Source: UBA7236 sp964638865 (GTDB lineage Bacteria > Bacteroidota > Bacteroidia > Chitinophagales > BACL12). Taken from it: 20,104 bases of DNA. This document shows positions 1 to 9,132 of the stretch, one piece after another (position 1 is the stretch's first letter; every line of letters starts with the position of its first letter). The stretch lies in NCBI GenBank assembly GCA_964638865.1, contig CAZXBG010000071.1:1-20104 (forward strand), read 5' to 3'. The notes below the pieces were generated by a model. That model did no database searches. It was given only the letters and a program-made list of their open reading frames with translations, and was not told where the DNA came from. Position numbers and translations under genes: made by a program.

Positions 1-382
1 AAGTAATAAATTGTTCTGTATTTGAATTCCTCTTTATAGGCTTTGGTGCTGCAAATTGCTTAATGTTTATTGTTATTGAGATTGTATGATAATAATTTGT
101 TTAATAGTAAAACGATAGCTAACCTAAATCTTAAAGCATATATTCTTAAAACCAAATTTTTGGTTTTAGTACAATCAAGAGGAACGCACAAAATTAAATC
201 TTAAAAATTTAGTCCGGTATCACTTGAGTTTTATTTTGATTTGAGGTAATAATCAGGTGAACCAAATTTTGTATTTTTAACGCTGATATATTCCCTTGTC
301 TCAGATAATAAAATTATTAATTGGCTAATACTCGCATTAAATAATCAGCAACGTTATTGTTATTTTAAAAGATAGTTGATAT
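1..382. other. Gene-free left flank
   Basis: I find no supportable coding region or RNA gene here. The stretch is strongly AT-rich. It contains one near-perfect palindrome at 147-168 (listed separately) and short scattered similarities, such as the string accaaatttt near 151 and again near 261. It lies downstream of the hemerythrin gene, which reads towards it, so part of it is presumably 3' untranslated sequence. Confidence 0.5.
147..168. repeat. AT-rich perfect inverted repeat
   Basis: The arms taaaaccaaa (147-156) and tttggtttta (159-168) are exact reverse complements around a two-base centre. The symmetry would suit a dimeric regulator's site or a short hairpin. No T-run typical of an intrinsic terminator follows on either side, and no gene starts next to it, so its function is unknown. 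Confidence 0.45.
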
Positions 383-1021
383 TCAAATACAGGAAGTCAA
401 TTTTTCAAATTTAGGTTTTGCCGATAAATTATATATCCATTTTACAAAAAATGGAGCCATTCCGAAAAAATATTTTTTATCTTTATCATCCATCGCATCT
501 ACCATCCACGGCATTAATAAAGCCATTTCAGATCTCGGTAGCTGATTGCGGTATTCTAATTCTGTTTTTAAAACGTCCTCCTCAGGAAATTTACTTAATA
601 CTTCATCAACAATTACTTCCTCTTTATCCAAATGGCCTCGAACAAGCTCGATATATTTGTGTGCTACAGCAATAAAATTATTTAGCTCCGTTTTATTTCC
701 GGATTTTAATTCCCTGAATAAACCATTCAGTTGTGTAAGGCCTTCATCTAATGCAATATGTTCATGTTCCATCGAATCGATCTTTGCAAGAAAATCAGGT
801 TGTTTTTCCCGCATTATTGGAAAAAAGAAACCATCTTCTCCGTGATGGTGCGCAAGAATGCATTGTTCGTGATAAATAAACCAATTGTGCAGTTTGTTGA
901 AATCATCAACTGAATAAGAATTGATCTTGTCAACTACGGTTTTAAGTTTATCCATATCCTTACGGATAGCATCATGGTTCCAGTAATAACCTTTGAGTAA
1001 TTTGCGGTCTGAAGTCTTCAT
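383..1021 (-). CDS. Hemerythrin HHE-domain protein
   Basis: This is a 212-residue soluble protein with no signal peptide. Visible metal-ligand candidates of a hemerythrin-type four-helix bundle are His16 (NHDAIR), the His58-60/Glu62 cluster (HHHGED), His86 and His88 (EHEH), and His130 with Glu134 (HLDKEE). Such bundles hold a di-iron centre that binds O2 or NO or senses oxygen or iron. The HHE bundle spans about residues 10-145. The remaining 65 residues (motif PRSEMALLMPWMVDAM, then an aromatic-rich tail) are seen in stand-alone bacterial HHE proteins, but I cannot assign them a role. The ATG start is followed directly by a plausible N-terminus. It is the last gene of the minus-strand series, 146 bases after the CoA-transferase gene, and probably has its own promoter. 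Family assignment is strong; substrate and physiological role are open. Confidence 0.85.
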   Translation of the reverse strand: MKTSDRKLLKGYYWNHDAIRKDMDKLKTVVDKINSYSVDDFNKLHNWFIYHEQCILAHHHGEDGFFFPIMREKQPDFLAKIDSMEHEHIALDEGLTQLNGLFRELKSGNKTELNNFIAVAHKYIELVRGHLDKEEVIVDEVLSKFPEEDVLKTELEYRNQLPRSEMALLMPWMVDAMDDKDKKYFFGMAPFFVKWIYNLSAKPKFEKLTSCI

Positions 1022-1167
1022 TGTGTGTTGAGATTTAAGATTAAAATATAATAAATATAGAAAATGTGTTAATTGTAGGAAGTTTTTTATTGTTTACCAA
1101 ATTACATTTTATCAGAGGTGTAAATACTTCATTTTCAATGATTTATATGCCATTTTGGGTCTATTTT

Positions 1168-2442
1168 CTACCAACATTTTCCATAAAGTCTGTACGCTTC
1201 CACTTCCAGCAAACTGCGTTGCTCAGGACTTGCAATACTGATGAGCGCTTTTGCGCGTTGTGCAATATTTTTTCCATAAAGATCAACAACACCATATTCG
1301 GTGGCTACATACTGCACGTGTGCGCGGGTTGTAACTACTCCGGCACCGGTTTTGAGTACGGGCACAATTTTAGAAACGCCTTTTGCAGTTGTGGCGGCTA
1401 GGGCAATAATGGGTTTGCCACCTTCACTCAATGCTGCACCGCGAATAAAATCCATTTGTCCTCCAACACCACTAAAGATCTCTGTGCCAATAGAATCGGC
1501 ACAAACTTGCCCGGTGAGATCAATTTCAATAGCGCTGTTTATTGCCGTCACCTTTTTATGTTTCCTGATTACGGCAGTATCGTTTACATACGCAACATCA
1601 AGCATGGCAACTTCAGGATTATCGTGAATAAAATCATATAATGCTCTTGAGCCCATAGCAAAGGAAGAAACAATTTTATTGGGATGTTTACTTTTTAATT
1701 TGCCGTTGATGACGCCACTTTTTACAAGTGGTAAAATACCATCAGAAAACATTTCTGTGTGCACACCCAAATTTTTATGGTTATTTAAAAAATGCAATAC
1801 TGCATTGGGAATTCCACCAATTCCCATTTGGAGAGTAGCTCCGTCTTCTACTAATTCTGCAACATTTTTTCCAATTGCCATTTCCTCCTTGCTCATTTCC
1901 CCTAAAAATGTTTCATGTATCGGGTCTTCTGCATAAACTGCTGCAGTTATTTTGGAGTGGTGTATAAATCCGTCTCCATGTGACCGTGGCATATTTGGAT
2001 TAACCAGTGCAATAATATTTTCGGCAACCTCACATGCAGCTTTTGTTATGTCTACTGAAATTCCAAGGGAACAAAATCCATGAGCATCCGGAGGACTAAC
2101 ATGAATAATTGCTACATTGATCGGAAATTTTTTCTTGCGAATAAATAAAGGAATATCACTTAAAAACATGGGAATGTATTGTACGTTTATTTCATTTACA
2201 TGTTTACGAACATTTTTCCCGATAAAAAAAGCATTTACATGAAAAGAAGATGCAAATGCGGGATCGGCGTAAGGAGCCTCTCCTTCTGTATGCAAATGTG
2301 CAATTTCTATATTGCTTAATGCTGCATTTCTGTTTGTTAATGCTTCCACTAATCGGGTTGGTGTGGCTGAACCACCGTGAATAAATACACGATCATTACT
2401 TTTTACGAGCGAAACAGCTTCTTCCGGAGTTATAAAATGCAT
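1168..2442 (-). CDS. Acetyl-CoA hydrolase/4-hydroxybutyrate CoA-transferase family protein
   Basis: The 424-residue length matches the two-domain CoA-transferase family that includes acetyl-CoA hydrolase, propionate or succinate:acetate CoA-transferases and 4-hydroxybutyrate CoA-transferase. The family signatures are GIGGIPNAV at 207-215, HTEMFSDG at 228-235 and FSGVGGQMDFIRGA at 323-336. Glu230, in HTEMFSDG, is at the place of the catalytic glutamate that forms the gamma-glutamyl-CoA thioester. The enzyme probably moves CoA between short-chain acyl-CoAs and acetate in the cytoplasm, or hydrolyses acetyl-CoA. Substrate preference cannot be read from the sequence. The gene begins 46 bases after the ChaN-like gene stops, so the two may be co-transcribed, though I know of no functional link. 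The ATG start lies just before the expected N-terminal strand, and the stop is TAG. Confidence 0.88.
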   Translation of the reverse strand: MHFITPEEAVSLVKSNDRVFIHGGSATPTRLVEALTNRNAALSNIEIAHLHTEGEAPYADPAFASSFHVNAFFIGKNVRKHVNEINVQYIPMFLSDIPLFIRKKKFPINVAIIHVSPPDAHGFCSLGISVDITKAACEVAENIIALVNPNMPRSHGDGFIHHSKITAAVYAEDPIHETFLGEMSKEEMAIGKNVAELVEDGATLQMGIGGIPNAVLHFLNNHKNLGVHTEMFSDGILPLVKSGVINGKLKSKHPNKIVSSFAMGSRALYDFIHDNPEVAMLDVAYVNDTAVIRKHKKVTAINSAIEIDLTGQVCADSIGTEIFSGVGGQMDFIRGAALSEGGKPIIALAATTAKGVSKIVPVLKTGAGVVTTRAHVQYVATEYGVVDLYGKNIAQRAKALISIASPEQRSLLEVEAYRLYGKCW

Positions 2443-2488
2443 GGTGAAAATTTATGGTAAAAAAGTATTAATGTAATATATGATTTAT

Positions 2489-3418
2489 TTATTCTTCATA
2501 CGTTTTCGCGACTTTTGGGTCTGTGATAATGATATAATCACCCAAATAAATAAAATCATTCCAGTTTATATTTGGGAAAGAATCATCTGATCCTGCGCTG
2601 ATAACGAGTGATCTTGTTTTAGCACTGTAATTTTGGAGTTGGGTTACGATAGCAAATTTTTCATCACTGTGAAATCTTCCGTTTATTTGCAATACCTTAT
2701 TTCCTTTATGTTTTTTTAAATATTCAGCAATAGAATATGCCATGGTTGCATCCCAAAGTGATTGTCCCATAATTAAATTAAATCCCGTCATATAAGGCAT
2801 GGGCGGGAGTGGTTTTCCGGTGGAATCAACTGATGCTTCATGGGAAGTAAGTTCCACTAACTTTTCATAATATTTTCCTGATGCAGTATCGTAAGGTAAG
2901 GGTGCAAAAAACTTTTTTGATTCTTTAGGCAATTCCATTAATGCCTGTTGCCCTTTTCTTCCTGCAAGATTGGTGTAACGTGTCGGAGTGTTGGCACAAA
3001 TTACATTCAAATTATTCGTTTTTGCAAATTCAACCATTGGTTTATAATCACTGTAATTACTCCAAATCCTGGCATCCTTTGTGAAATTTTTTTCTCTGAT
3101 ATAACCAGTCAGATATTCATTCATCACAGGCTGCACATCACGGTCAAACATTTCCATCGAAAGGGCAACTTTGTTTCCATAAGCAGCAAATAAAACCTCC
3201 AACATCGATTTTTCCAGAAAATGTGTTACGCTGTCGTTATGCTCCTCCCCGAAAAACAATACATCATAATTTTGCATATCGGCTGCAATTTCAATCAGTG
3301 TAACTTCTTTTGCCTGTTTAACAGAATAAATACGATAATGCTCCTCTGTAATTTGTGTGAAAACAGGGAAATTGCAAATTAATAATGCAGAAATAATTAT
3401 TGTTCTTAAATGATACAT
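2489..3418 (-). CDS. ChaN-like haem-binding-family exported protein
   Basis: This 309-residue protein has a hydrophobic N-terminus (about residues 5-21, ending FTQ) typical of a Bacteroidota signal peptide. The first cysteine (Cys15) is not in a good lipobox, so I would not call it a lipoprotein. Motifs fit the ChaN/Tiki-type domain (haem-binding uptake family): FFGEEHND at 55-62, SMEMFDRDVQ at 87-96, CANTPTR at 141-147 and a late GRFHSDEKFA. Family members bind haem or act as metal-dependent hydrolase-like folds. Only the former is shown for a few ChaN proteins, so iron/haem acquisition is inferred. The acidic and His residues of GEEH and EMFDRD line the presumed active or ligand site. It is followed within 46 bases by the CoA-transferase gene. 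Exact function is uncertain. Confidence 0.78.
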   Translation of the reverse strand: MYHLRTIIISALLICNFPVFTQITEEHYRIYSVKQAKEVTLIEIAADMQNYDVLFFGEEHNDSVTHFLEKSMLEVLFAAYGNKVALSMEMFDRDVQPVMNEYLTGYIREKNFTKDARIWSNYSDYKPMVEFAKTNNLNVICANTPTRYTNLAGRKGQQALMELPKESKKFFAPLPYDTASGKYYEKLVELTSHEASVDSTGKPLPPMPYMTGFNLIMGQSLWDATMAYSIAEYLKKHKGNKVLQINGRFHSDEKFAIVTQLQNYSAKTRSLVISAGSDDSFPNINWNDFIYLGDYIIITDPKVAKTYEE

Positions 3419-3542
3419 TTTACTACTTTTAGTGGACTAATTTGAAAATTTGGGACCTTGTTTTGAGTGCCAAATAACAGAAGCCGAAGGTAAGAATAAA
3501 AACCGAATTATGTTATGACTTAAAATTAAGTGATAAAAGTCA

Positions 3543-4394
3543 TCAATAGAGTGCAAGTCCCATCTTAACACCATAACAATGGTCTACACCATATCTATTA
3601 ATAAATTTTGCGTTTACGATCTTGGAGAAAGGAATGCCGTTAAAGTTTGCATTTTCTAAATTCAATTGTTCATAGTAGAAACCTATAGAAATTAATTTCC
3701 AGATATCAGCTATGGAAGAATTATAAATTGAAACATAACCATTTTTAAATAGGGTATAAGGTTTAAAAGAAATTTCGGCAGAATAATTTTTTTTTACCTG
3801 AAAAAGGGTATTATCCAACAAGCCATCATCGATATAAGCATTTCCATAAGTTCCAAAAATGGGAAAATCGCGGTAACCTCTTTTTGCAGAAATTAATACA
3901 CCTCCATATTTTTGAGGAAACAGGGAAAACATAATTCCGAGGTTGCCCGAATAATTACCGTAAAATCCATGACCGGGAACATCATTAATTGCATCTCTTA
4001 TTATGTATGCTTTTGCAGAATCTGATGGGTTGTTGTATTCTGTTTTAAAACCTTCGTTAAGGTCATTTATAAAATCATTTGAAAATTGTTGTTGTGTTAA
4101 TCCTTTTACCGCTTTAATATCCGCACAAATACCGATCACCATTTTATTGGAAAAAAATCGGGCAACATTTAATCCAAAAGTAGCTTGTAGGCCTCCGCTT
4201 CTGAATGATTCGAATTCAAAAGTATAAGAATATTGCCAACTGAAAGTTAATAGCCTTGCCTGCGCATCGTCTGCCGGAATATATAATTGTTTAAGGTAGG
4301 TGTGATTTTCAATAAATTCCGGAATTTTTGGCGATTCCGTTTGAGCCGGCAACTCAAAATTTATTAAAAGTAATATCAATAGAATTTTTTTCAT
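3543..4394 (-). CDS. Secreted or outer-membrane protein of unknown function
   Basis: I do not recognise this 283-residue protein. It starts with a clear signal peptide (MKKILLILLLINFELPAQ, cleavage likely after Gln18). The rest is rich in aromatic residues and glycine, with alternating polar/apolar stretches such as QATFGLNVARFFSNKMVIGI, YGNYSGNLGIMFSLFP and YGVKMGLALY. The chain ends in an aromatic residue. This pattern is typical of small outer-membrane beta-barrels or barrel-like envelope proteins of Bacteroidota, but no named family is visible. It begins 25 bases downstream of the deoxyhypusine-synthase-like gene, so the two are probably on one transcript. No functional link between them is apparent. 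Confidence 0.72.
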   Translation of the reverse strand: MKKILLILLLINFELPAQTESPKIPEFIENHTYLKQLYIPADDAQARLLTFSWQYSYTFEFESFRSGGLQATFGLNVARFFSNKMVIGICADIKAVKGLTQQQFSNDFINDLNEGFKTEYNNPSDSAKAYIIRDAINDVPGHGFYGNYSGNLGIMFSLFPQKYGGVLISAKRGYRDFPIFGTYGNAYIDDGLLDNTLFQVKKNYSAEISFKPYTLFKNGYVSIYNSSIADIWKLISIGFYYEQLNLENANFNGIPFSKIVNAKFINRYGVDHCYGVKMGLALY

Positions 4395-4419
4395 TTTATG
4401 GGGAATAAATAAAAAAAAA

Positions 4420-5394
4420 TTACCATCCTAAAACCCATGCAAAAATTAAGGGTGCAACAATAGTAGCATCACTTTCCACAATAAATTTTGGTGTTTTAAT
4501 ATCTAATTTTCCCCAGGTAATTTTCTCATTTGGCACTGCTCCGGAATAACTTCCGTAAGAAGTGGTGGAATCACTAATCTGACAAAAATAACCCCAGAAA
4601 GGTACATCATGCCATTCGAGGTCCTGATACATCATAGGTACAACACAGATCGGAAAATCTCCGGCAATTCCACCGCCTATCTGAAAAAAACCAACTCCTT
4701 TTCCCGATGAATTTTCACGGTACCAACTGCTGAGCATCACCATATATTCAATCCCGCTTTTCATAGTAGAAGGATTTAATTCTCCTTTTATACAATAAGA
4801 GGCGAAAATATTTCCTAACGTACTATCTTCCCAACCCGGTACTATAATTGGAATATTTTTCTCTGCCGCAGCAATCATCCACGAATCTTTAGGATCAATT
4901 TCATATCCATCCTTCATTACCTCACTCAATAAAAGTTTATACATATATTCATGTGGAAAATATCTTTCGCCGTTTGTTTCCGCACTTTTCCAAATATTTA
5001 CAATATGTTTTTGTATTTTCCTAAAGGCTTCCTCTTCCGGAATACAAGTATCTGTTACGCGATTTAATCCTTGTTCCAACAACTCCCATTCTTGCTCAGG
5101 GGTAAGATCTCTGTAATTCGGAACACGTTTGTAATGAGAATGCGCCACAAGATTCATCACATCTTCTTCCAAATTTGCACCTGTGCAGGATATTATGTCA
5201 ACCTTTCCTTGGCGAATCATTTCCGCAAAGGAAATTCCAAGTTCGGCGGTGCTCATTGCGCCTGCAAGCGTAACCATCATTTTTCCACCTTCCAAAAGGT
5301 GTGTTTCATAACCCTTTGCAGCATCAACCAATGCAGCTGCATTAAAATGGCGATAGTGGTGTTCTACGAAATTAGATATAGGTCCTTTTTCCAT
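4420..5394 (-). CDS. Deoxyhypusine-synthase-like enzyme (polyamine-related)
   Basis: This 324-residue cytoplasmic protein is homologous along its whole length to deoxyhypusine synthase (DHS), an NAD-dependent enzyme that transfers the aminobutyl group of spermidine. Visible blocks are GAMSTAELG (45-53), CTGANLEED (70-78), the glycine-rich IGGGIAGDF (239-247) and NEKITWGK (289-296). Lys296 matches the Lys that forms the imine intermediate (human Lys329), and Trp294 and Glu290 match human Trp327 and Glu323. However, the position of human His288 is Asp246, and that of human Asp316 is Tyr283. About nine extra residues lie between the glycine-rich loop and the WGK motif. Bacteria have no eIF5A, so bacterial members are thought to make or remodel polyamines such as homospermidine. 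The substrate here is unknown. A Bacteroidota -7 box lies just upstream, at 5414-5421. Confidence 0.87.
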   Translation of the reverse strand: MEKGPISNFVEHHYRHFNAAALVDAAKGYETHLLEGGKMMVTLAGAMSTAELGISFAEMIRQGKVDIISCTGANLEEDVMNLVAHSHYKRVPNYRDLTPEQEWELLEQGLNRVTDTCIPEEEAFRKIQKHIVNIWKSAETNGERYFPHEYMYKLLLSEVMKDGYEIDPKDSWMIAAAEKNIPIIVPGWEDSTLGNIFASYCIKGELNPSTMKSGIEYMVMLSSWYRENSSGKGVGFFQIGGGIAGDFPICVVPMMYQDLEWHDVPFWGYFCQISDSTTSYGSYSGAVPNEKITWGKLDIKTPKFIVESDATIVAPLIFAWVLGW

Positions 5395-5413
5395 ATTGTT
5401 GTTTTTATCATTG

Positions 5414-5421
5414 CAAATTTA
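5414..5421 (-). promoter_or_regulatory. Bacteroidota-type -7 box for the DHS-like gene
   Basis: Read on the minus strand the site is TAAATTTG, an exact match to the TAnnTTTG consensus, 19 bases before the ATG at 5394. It implies a very short leader. A TTG about 15 bases upstream could be a poor -33 element. Confidence 0.45.
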
Positions 5422-5525
5422 ATAAGGAAAAACAGACAATTGCCGGTAAATTTTTTGTGGAAACAAAAACACATAGAATGTAAGGTCTCTAGGGTAGATT
5501 TCAATATATCTTTATTAAGGATGCC

Positions 5526-6170
5526 CTAATTCAGATATATTTTTAAGCCTATATTGAAATTCAGCGCGAAATCGGATGCAACATCAATGTTCATATATCC
5601 GCCTTGATCCATATCTGTGAATGGGTATTTGAATAAAAAGTCGTTGAGCAGATACATATTATCCTCCAACTCCACCTCAAATCCTAAACCAAAAACAACT
5701 CGTAATTGTTTGTTTGTAAATTTTTCAATAACAAGATCATTTGAGTAAATATCCAGGAATTCATCTTTAGCTCTTCCCCAAACCATTTCCAGTCCACTAT
5801 TTGTAAATACCCGAACACCATTGCCCTCCAAACCTATTAAATAATAACGACCATATAATCCCAATTCATAAATAGAAACTCGTTATTCCACTTTTACGAA
5901 ATTAAGTGCACTGGTGGGGTCTTCGATCCATTTTTCAAATTCATAATTCCTCGGAATATAAATAGCGCTTGTTAAAAATATACCGGAAGAAGGTCCTTCA
6001 GCACCAATTTCCGCGCTTGCTCCGGTAAACAAACGTTCAGGTCCATTTTCTCCAATTATTGTATAGATATAACTGTTGTTGAGTTGTCCTGCAGCAAATA
6101 CCTGTGCCCGCAAATTAACAGGCAGTAAAGTGAAAAATAATCCGATCAATAAAATAAAAGTAGTTTTTAT
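5526..6170 (-). pseudogene. Small exported envelope protein, start lost and in-frame TAA
   Basis: One reading frame runs from about 6170 to 5526 and codes for about 214 residues, broken by a TAA at 5883-5885 (codon 96). The part before the stop has a secretion signal (KTTFILLIGLFFTLLPVNL, then RAQ as the likely cleavage site). The part after it continues in the same frame with barrel-like strands (RVSIYELGLYGRYYLIG, then LRVVFGLGFEVELED) and ends FNIGLKIYLN. The codon where an initiating Met would give a normal MKTT signal peptide is ATA (6168-6170). The only standard in-frame alternative is TTG at 6147-6149, which removes the positive charge of the signal. It sits 35 bases after gcvP and may once have been co-transcribed with it. 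The likeliest reading is a decaying gene; sequence error, or two genuine small genes, are less likely. The product family is not recognised. Confidence 0.65.
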
Positions 6171-6205
6171 GTCGATAATTTATTATCCTATTTTATCGAT
6201 GAATT

Positions 6206-9100
6206 TTATTCCGCATTTACCATATAACTTTCAATCGGCGGACAAGTGCAAATCAAATTTCTATCACCATAAGTATTATTAATCCTGCTAACACTTGGCC
6301 AGAATTTTTTATCCTTTAAATAGGCTATTGGATAAACTGCTTTTTCTCTGGTATATACATGCTTCCAATCTGCGGTAATGATATCATTTAAAGTGTGCGG
6401 GGCATTTTTTAATACATTATCGGTTTTGTCAGCACTGCCGTTTTCAATTTCTTCAATTTCTTTTTTAATTCCCAGCATCGCATCAATAAATCTGTCGAGT
6501 TCTTCTTTACTTTCGCTTTCTGTTGGTTCTATCATAAGAGTTCCTGCAACCGGAAAAGAAACAGTTGGTGCATGAAATCCATAATCCATTAATCTTTTTG
6601 CAACATCTTCCACTTCTAAACCAATGGTATTTTTCCATTTTCTGAAATCAATGATAAATTCATGCGCCACTCTTCCACTTTTGCTTACAAATAAAATATC
6701 GAAGTGTTTTTCCAATTTACTTTTTAAATAATTGGCATTTAAGATCGCATATTTTGTTGCATTGGTACAACCCTCACTGCCTAACATTTTAATATAACCG
6801 TAACTAATTAATAAAATACTCGCACTTCCAAATGGTGCTGCATTAATTGCATGAATTGCCTGATCTCCACCGGTTTTAAATAAAGGATGTCCGGGTAAGA
6901 AAGGCAATAATTTTTCGTTTACGCAAATTGGTCCCATTCCGGGTCCACCTCCACCATGTGGAATGGCAAAAGTTTTATGCAGATTTAAATGACAAACATC
7001 AGCTCCAATTTTAGCAGGAGATGTTAATCCAACCTGTGCATTCATGTTGGCACCATCCATATAAACCAATCCGCCATTTTGATGCACAATATTGCATATT
7101 AACATAATGGTCTCTTCAAAAACTCCGTGTGTTGATGGATAAGTTACCATTAAAGCAGCAAGAACATTCTGATGTTCCTCTGCTTTTAATTTAAGGTCAT
7201 CAATATCAATATGCCCTTCCGCATCGCTTTTAACAACAATTACTTCCATTCCTGCCATTACAGCACTTGCAGGATTTGTTCCATGCGCACTTGCCGGTAT
7301 AAGCACCTTGTTTCTGTGCGCTTCATTTTGATGAATATGATATGCCCGAATTACCATTAATCCTGCATACTCCCCTTGGGCACCGGAATTTGGCTGCACA
7401 CTGCATCCTTCAAACCTTGTGATCTCACAAAGATCATCTTCCAATTCTTTTATTATTTCCAAGTATCCTTCCACTTGTTCAGTAGGAACGAAAGGATGTA
7501 TTTGAGAAAACTCCGGCCATGAAACGGGAAATAATTCAGAAGCTGCATTTAATTTCATTGTGCAACTTCCAAGTGGAATCATAGAGGTGGTCAACGAAAG
7601 ATCTTTATTCTCTAATCTTTTAATATAACGCATCATTTCACTCTCAGAATGATAAGTATTAAATACAGGATGCGTTAAATAAGTGGAATTACGAATTAAT
7701 TGTTCCGGAATTGCAGCATTTAATGTTTCAATATTCGTTACCTCAGTAGTATTTCCGTTTTGAATTCCTTTTACCTCAGAAAATATTTCAAGAATATCTT
7801 TTACATCTTCAATTTCTGTTGATTCATCCAGCGATATTTGAATATCTCCATTGGGATGATAAAAGAAATTCATATGCTTTGCTATCGCATGTTGATGGAT
7901 TAATCCGCATAGTGCACCACATTCAATATATAATGTGTCGAAAAAATATTCGTTCGACTGTTTGAATTGCAATTTTTTAATGCCGTCATTTAATACACAT
8001 GCAAGTCCATGCACTTTCTCCGCAATATTTTTAATTCCATCCGGGCCGTGATACACTCCATACATGCTCGCCATGATTGCAAGTAAAGCTTGAGCGGTAC
8101 AAATATTTGATGTTGCTTTTTCTCTTCTGATATGCTGCTCACGCGTTTGTAATGCCATGCGTAAGGCAGGACGATTATCTCTATCTAAACTAACGCCGAT
8201 AATTCTTCCCGGTATATCTCTTTTAAATTCCTCTTTTGTTGCAAAAAATGCGGCATGTGGGCCCCCAAATCCCATCGGCACACCAAATCTTTGTGTATTT
8301 CCAATTGCACAGTCCGCACCTAATTCACCCGGTGATTTTAAAACTGCCAACGATAAAATATCGGCAGCAAGCGTAACGAAAATATTTTTGTTATGTGCGG
8401 TTTCAATAAAATCGGTATAATCGAAAATATTTCCATTGGAAGCCGGATATTGCAGAAGGGCTCCAAAATAAGATTCATCCAATTGAACTGTTTGATGATC
8501 GCCAATTATCAAATTAATTCCAAGTGGTTCCGATTTTGTTTTGAGAATATCTATAGTTTGAGGTAAACACAATGCACTTACAAAAAAATTAGAAGCGCTG
8601 ATCTCTCTTTTATTTTTATGATGATAGAACATTATCATTGCCTCACCGGCTGCAGTCCCTTCATCCAACAAACTTGCATTGGCAATCTCTAATCCGGTAA
8701 GATCGGAGATCATAGTTTGAAAATTGAGCAGTGCCTCCAATCTTCCCTGAGCAATTTCTGCCTGATAAGGCGTATATTGAGTATACCATCCCGGATTTTC
8801 AAAAACATTGCGTTTTATAACACTTGGTGTTAGGGTATGATGGTAACCTAAACCGATATAAGTTCTATAAACCTTATTTTTTGAAGCAAGCTTTTTTAGG
8901 TGTTTCAGGTAGTTGTGTTCAGTCATTGCCTGTCCAATATTAAGAGGTCGTTTCAACCTGATATTTTCAGGAACTGTCTGATCAATAAGCGATTCAATAG
9001 AATCAGCATCAATGGCATGTAACATTTCCTTTACATCGTGATCACGGGGGCCTAAGTGGCGATTTTCAAATTTTTCGTTGGTAGCTATTCGAAGTTTCAA
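6206..9100 (-). CDS. gcvP: Glycine dehydrogenase (decarboxylating), P-protein
   Basis: This is the PLP enzyme of the glycine cleavage system. It decarboxylates glycine and passes the aminomethyl group to lipoylated H-protein. From the preferred TTG start it has 964 residues, the usual length for the single-chain form with two fused PLP-fold halves. The N-terminus TNEKFENRHLGPRD is characteristic. The second half carries SMIPLGSCTMKLN, SAHGTNPASAVMAGMEVI and the cofactor site NLHKTFAIPHGGGGPGMGP, with the Schiff-base lysine at Lys709. The frame is open further upstream to a GTG at 9187, but those 29 residues are unlike the family. A -7 box at 9125-9132 would also place the transcript start downstream of that GTG. 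The genes for T-, H- and L-proteins are not in this window, so gcvP is unlinked here. The divergent neighbour is a broken Rossmann-fold gene. Confidence 0.96.
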   Translation of the reverse strand: MKLRIATNEKFENRHLGPRDHDVKEMLHAIDADSIESLIDQTVPENIRLKRPLNIGQAMTEHNYLKHLKKLASKNKVYRTYIGLGYHHTLTPSVIKRNVFENPGWYTQYTPYQAEIAQGRLEALLNFQTMISDLTGLEIANASLLDEGTAAGEAMIMFYHHKNKREISASNFFVSALCLPQTIDILKTKSEPLGINLIIGDHQTVQLDESYFGALLQYPASNGNIFDYTDFIETAHNKNIFVTLAADILSLAVLKSPGELGADCAIGNTQRFGVPMGFGGPHAAFFATKEEFKRDIPGRIIGVSLDRDNRPALRMALQTREQHIRREKATSNICTAQALLAIMASMYGVYHGPDGIKNIAEKVHGLACVLNDGIKKLQFKQSNEYFFDTLYIECGALCGLIHQHAIAKHMNFFYHPNGDIQISLDESTEIEDVKDILEIFSEVKGIQNGNTTEVTNIETLNAAIPEQLIRNSTYLTHPVFNTYHSESEMMRYIKRLENKDLSLTTSMIPLGSCTMKLNAASELFPVSWPEFSQIHPFVPTEQVEGYLEIIKELEDDLCEITRFEGCSVQPNSGAQGEYAGLMVIRAYHIHQNEAHRNKVLIPASAHGTNPASAVMAGMEVIVVKSDAEGHIDIDDLKLKAEEHQNVLAALMVTYPSTHGVFEETIMLICNIVHQNGGLVYMDGANMNAQVGLTSPAKIGADVCHLNLHKTFAIPHGGGGPGMGPICVNEKLLPFLPGHPLFKTGGDQAIHAINAAPFGSASILLISYGYIKMLGSEGCTNATKYAILNANYLKSKLEKHFDILFVSKSGRVAHEFIIDFRKWKNTIGLEVEDVAKRLMDYGFHAPTVSFPVAGTLMIEPTESESKEELDRFIDAMLGIKKEIEEIENGSADKTDNVLKNAPHTLNDIITADWKHVYTREKAVYPIAYLKDKKFWPSVSRINNTYGDRNLICTCPPIESYMVNAE

Positions 9101-9124
9101 TTTCTTAGTATTTAAAAATTGCTG

Positions 9125-9132
9125 CAAAATTA
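9125..9132 (-). promoter_or_regulatory. Bacteroidota-type -7 box for gcvP
   Basis: The minus-strand reading is TAATTTTG, an exact TAnnTTTG match. Transcription would begin roughly at 9118, leaving about 18 bases before the TTG at 9100. This supports the short form of GcvP and leaves no room for a leader riboswitch. I see no good -33 partner. Confidence 0.5.
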
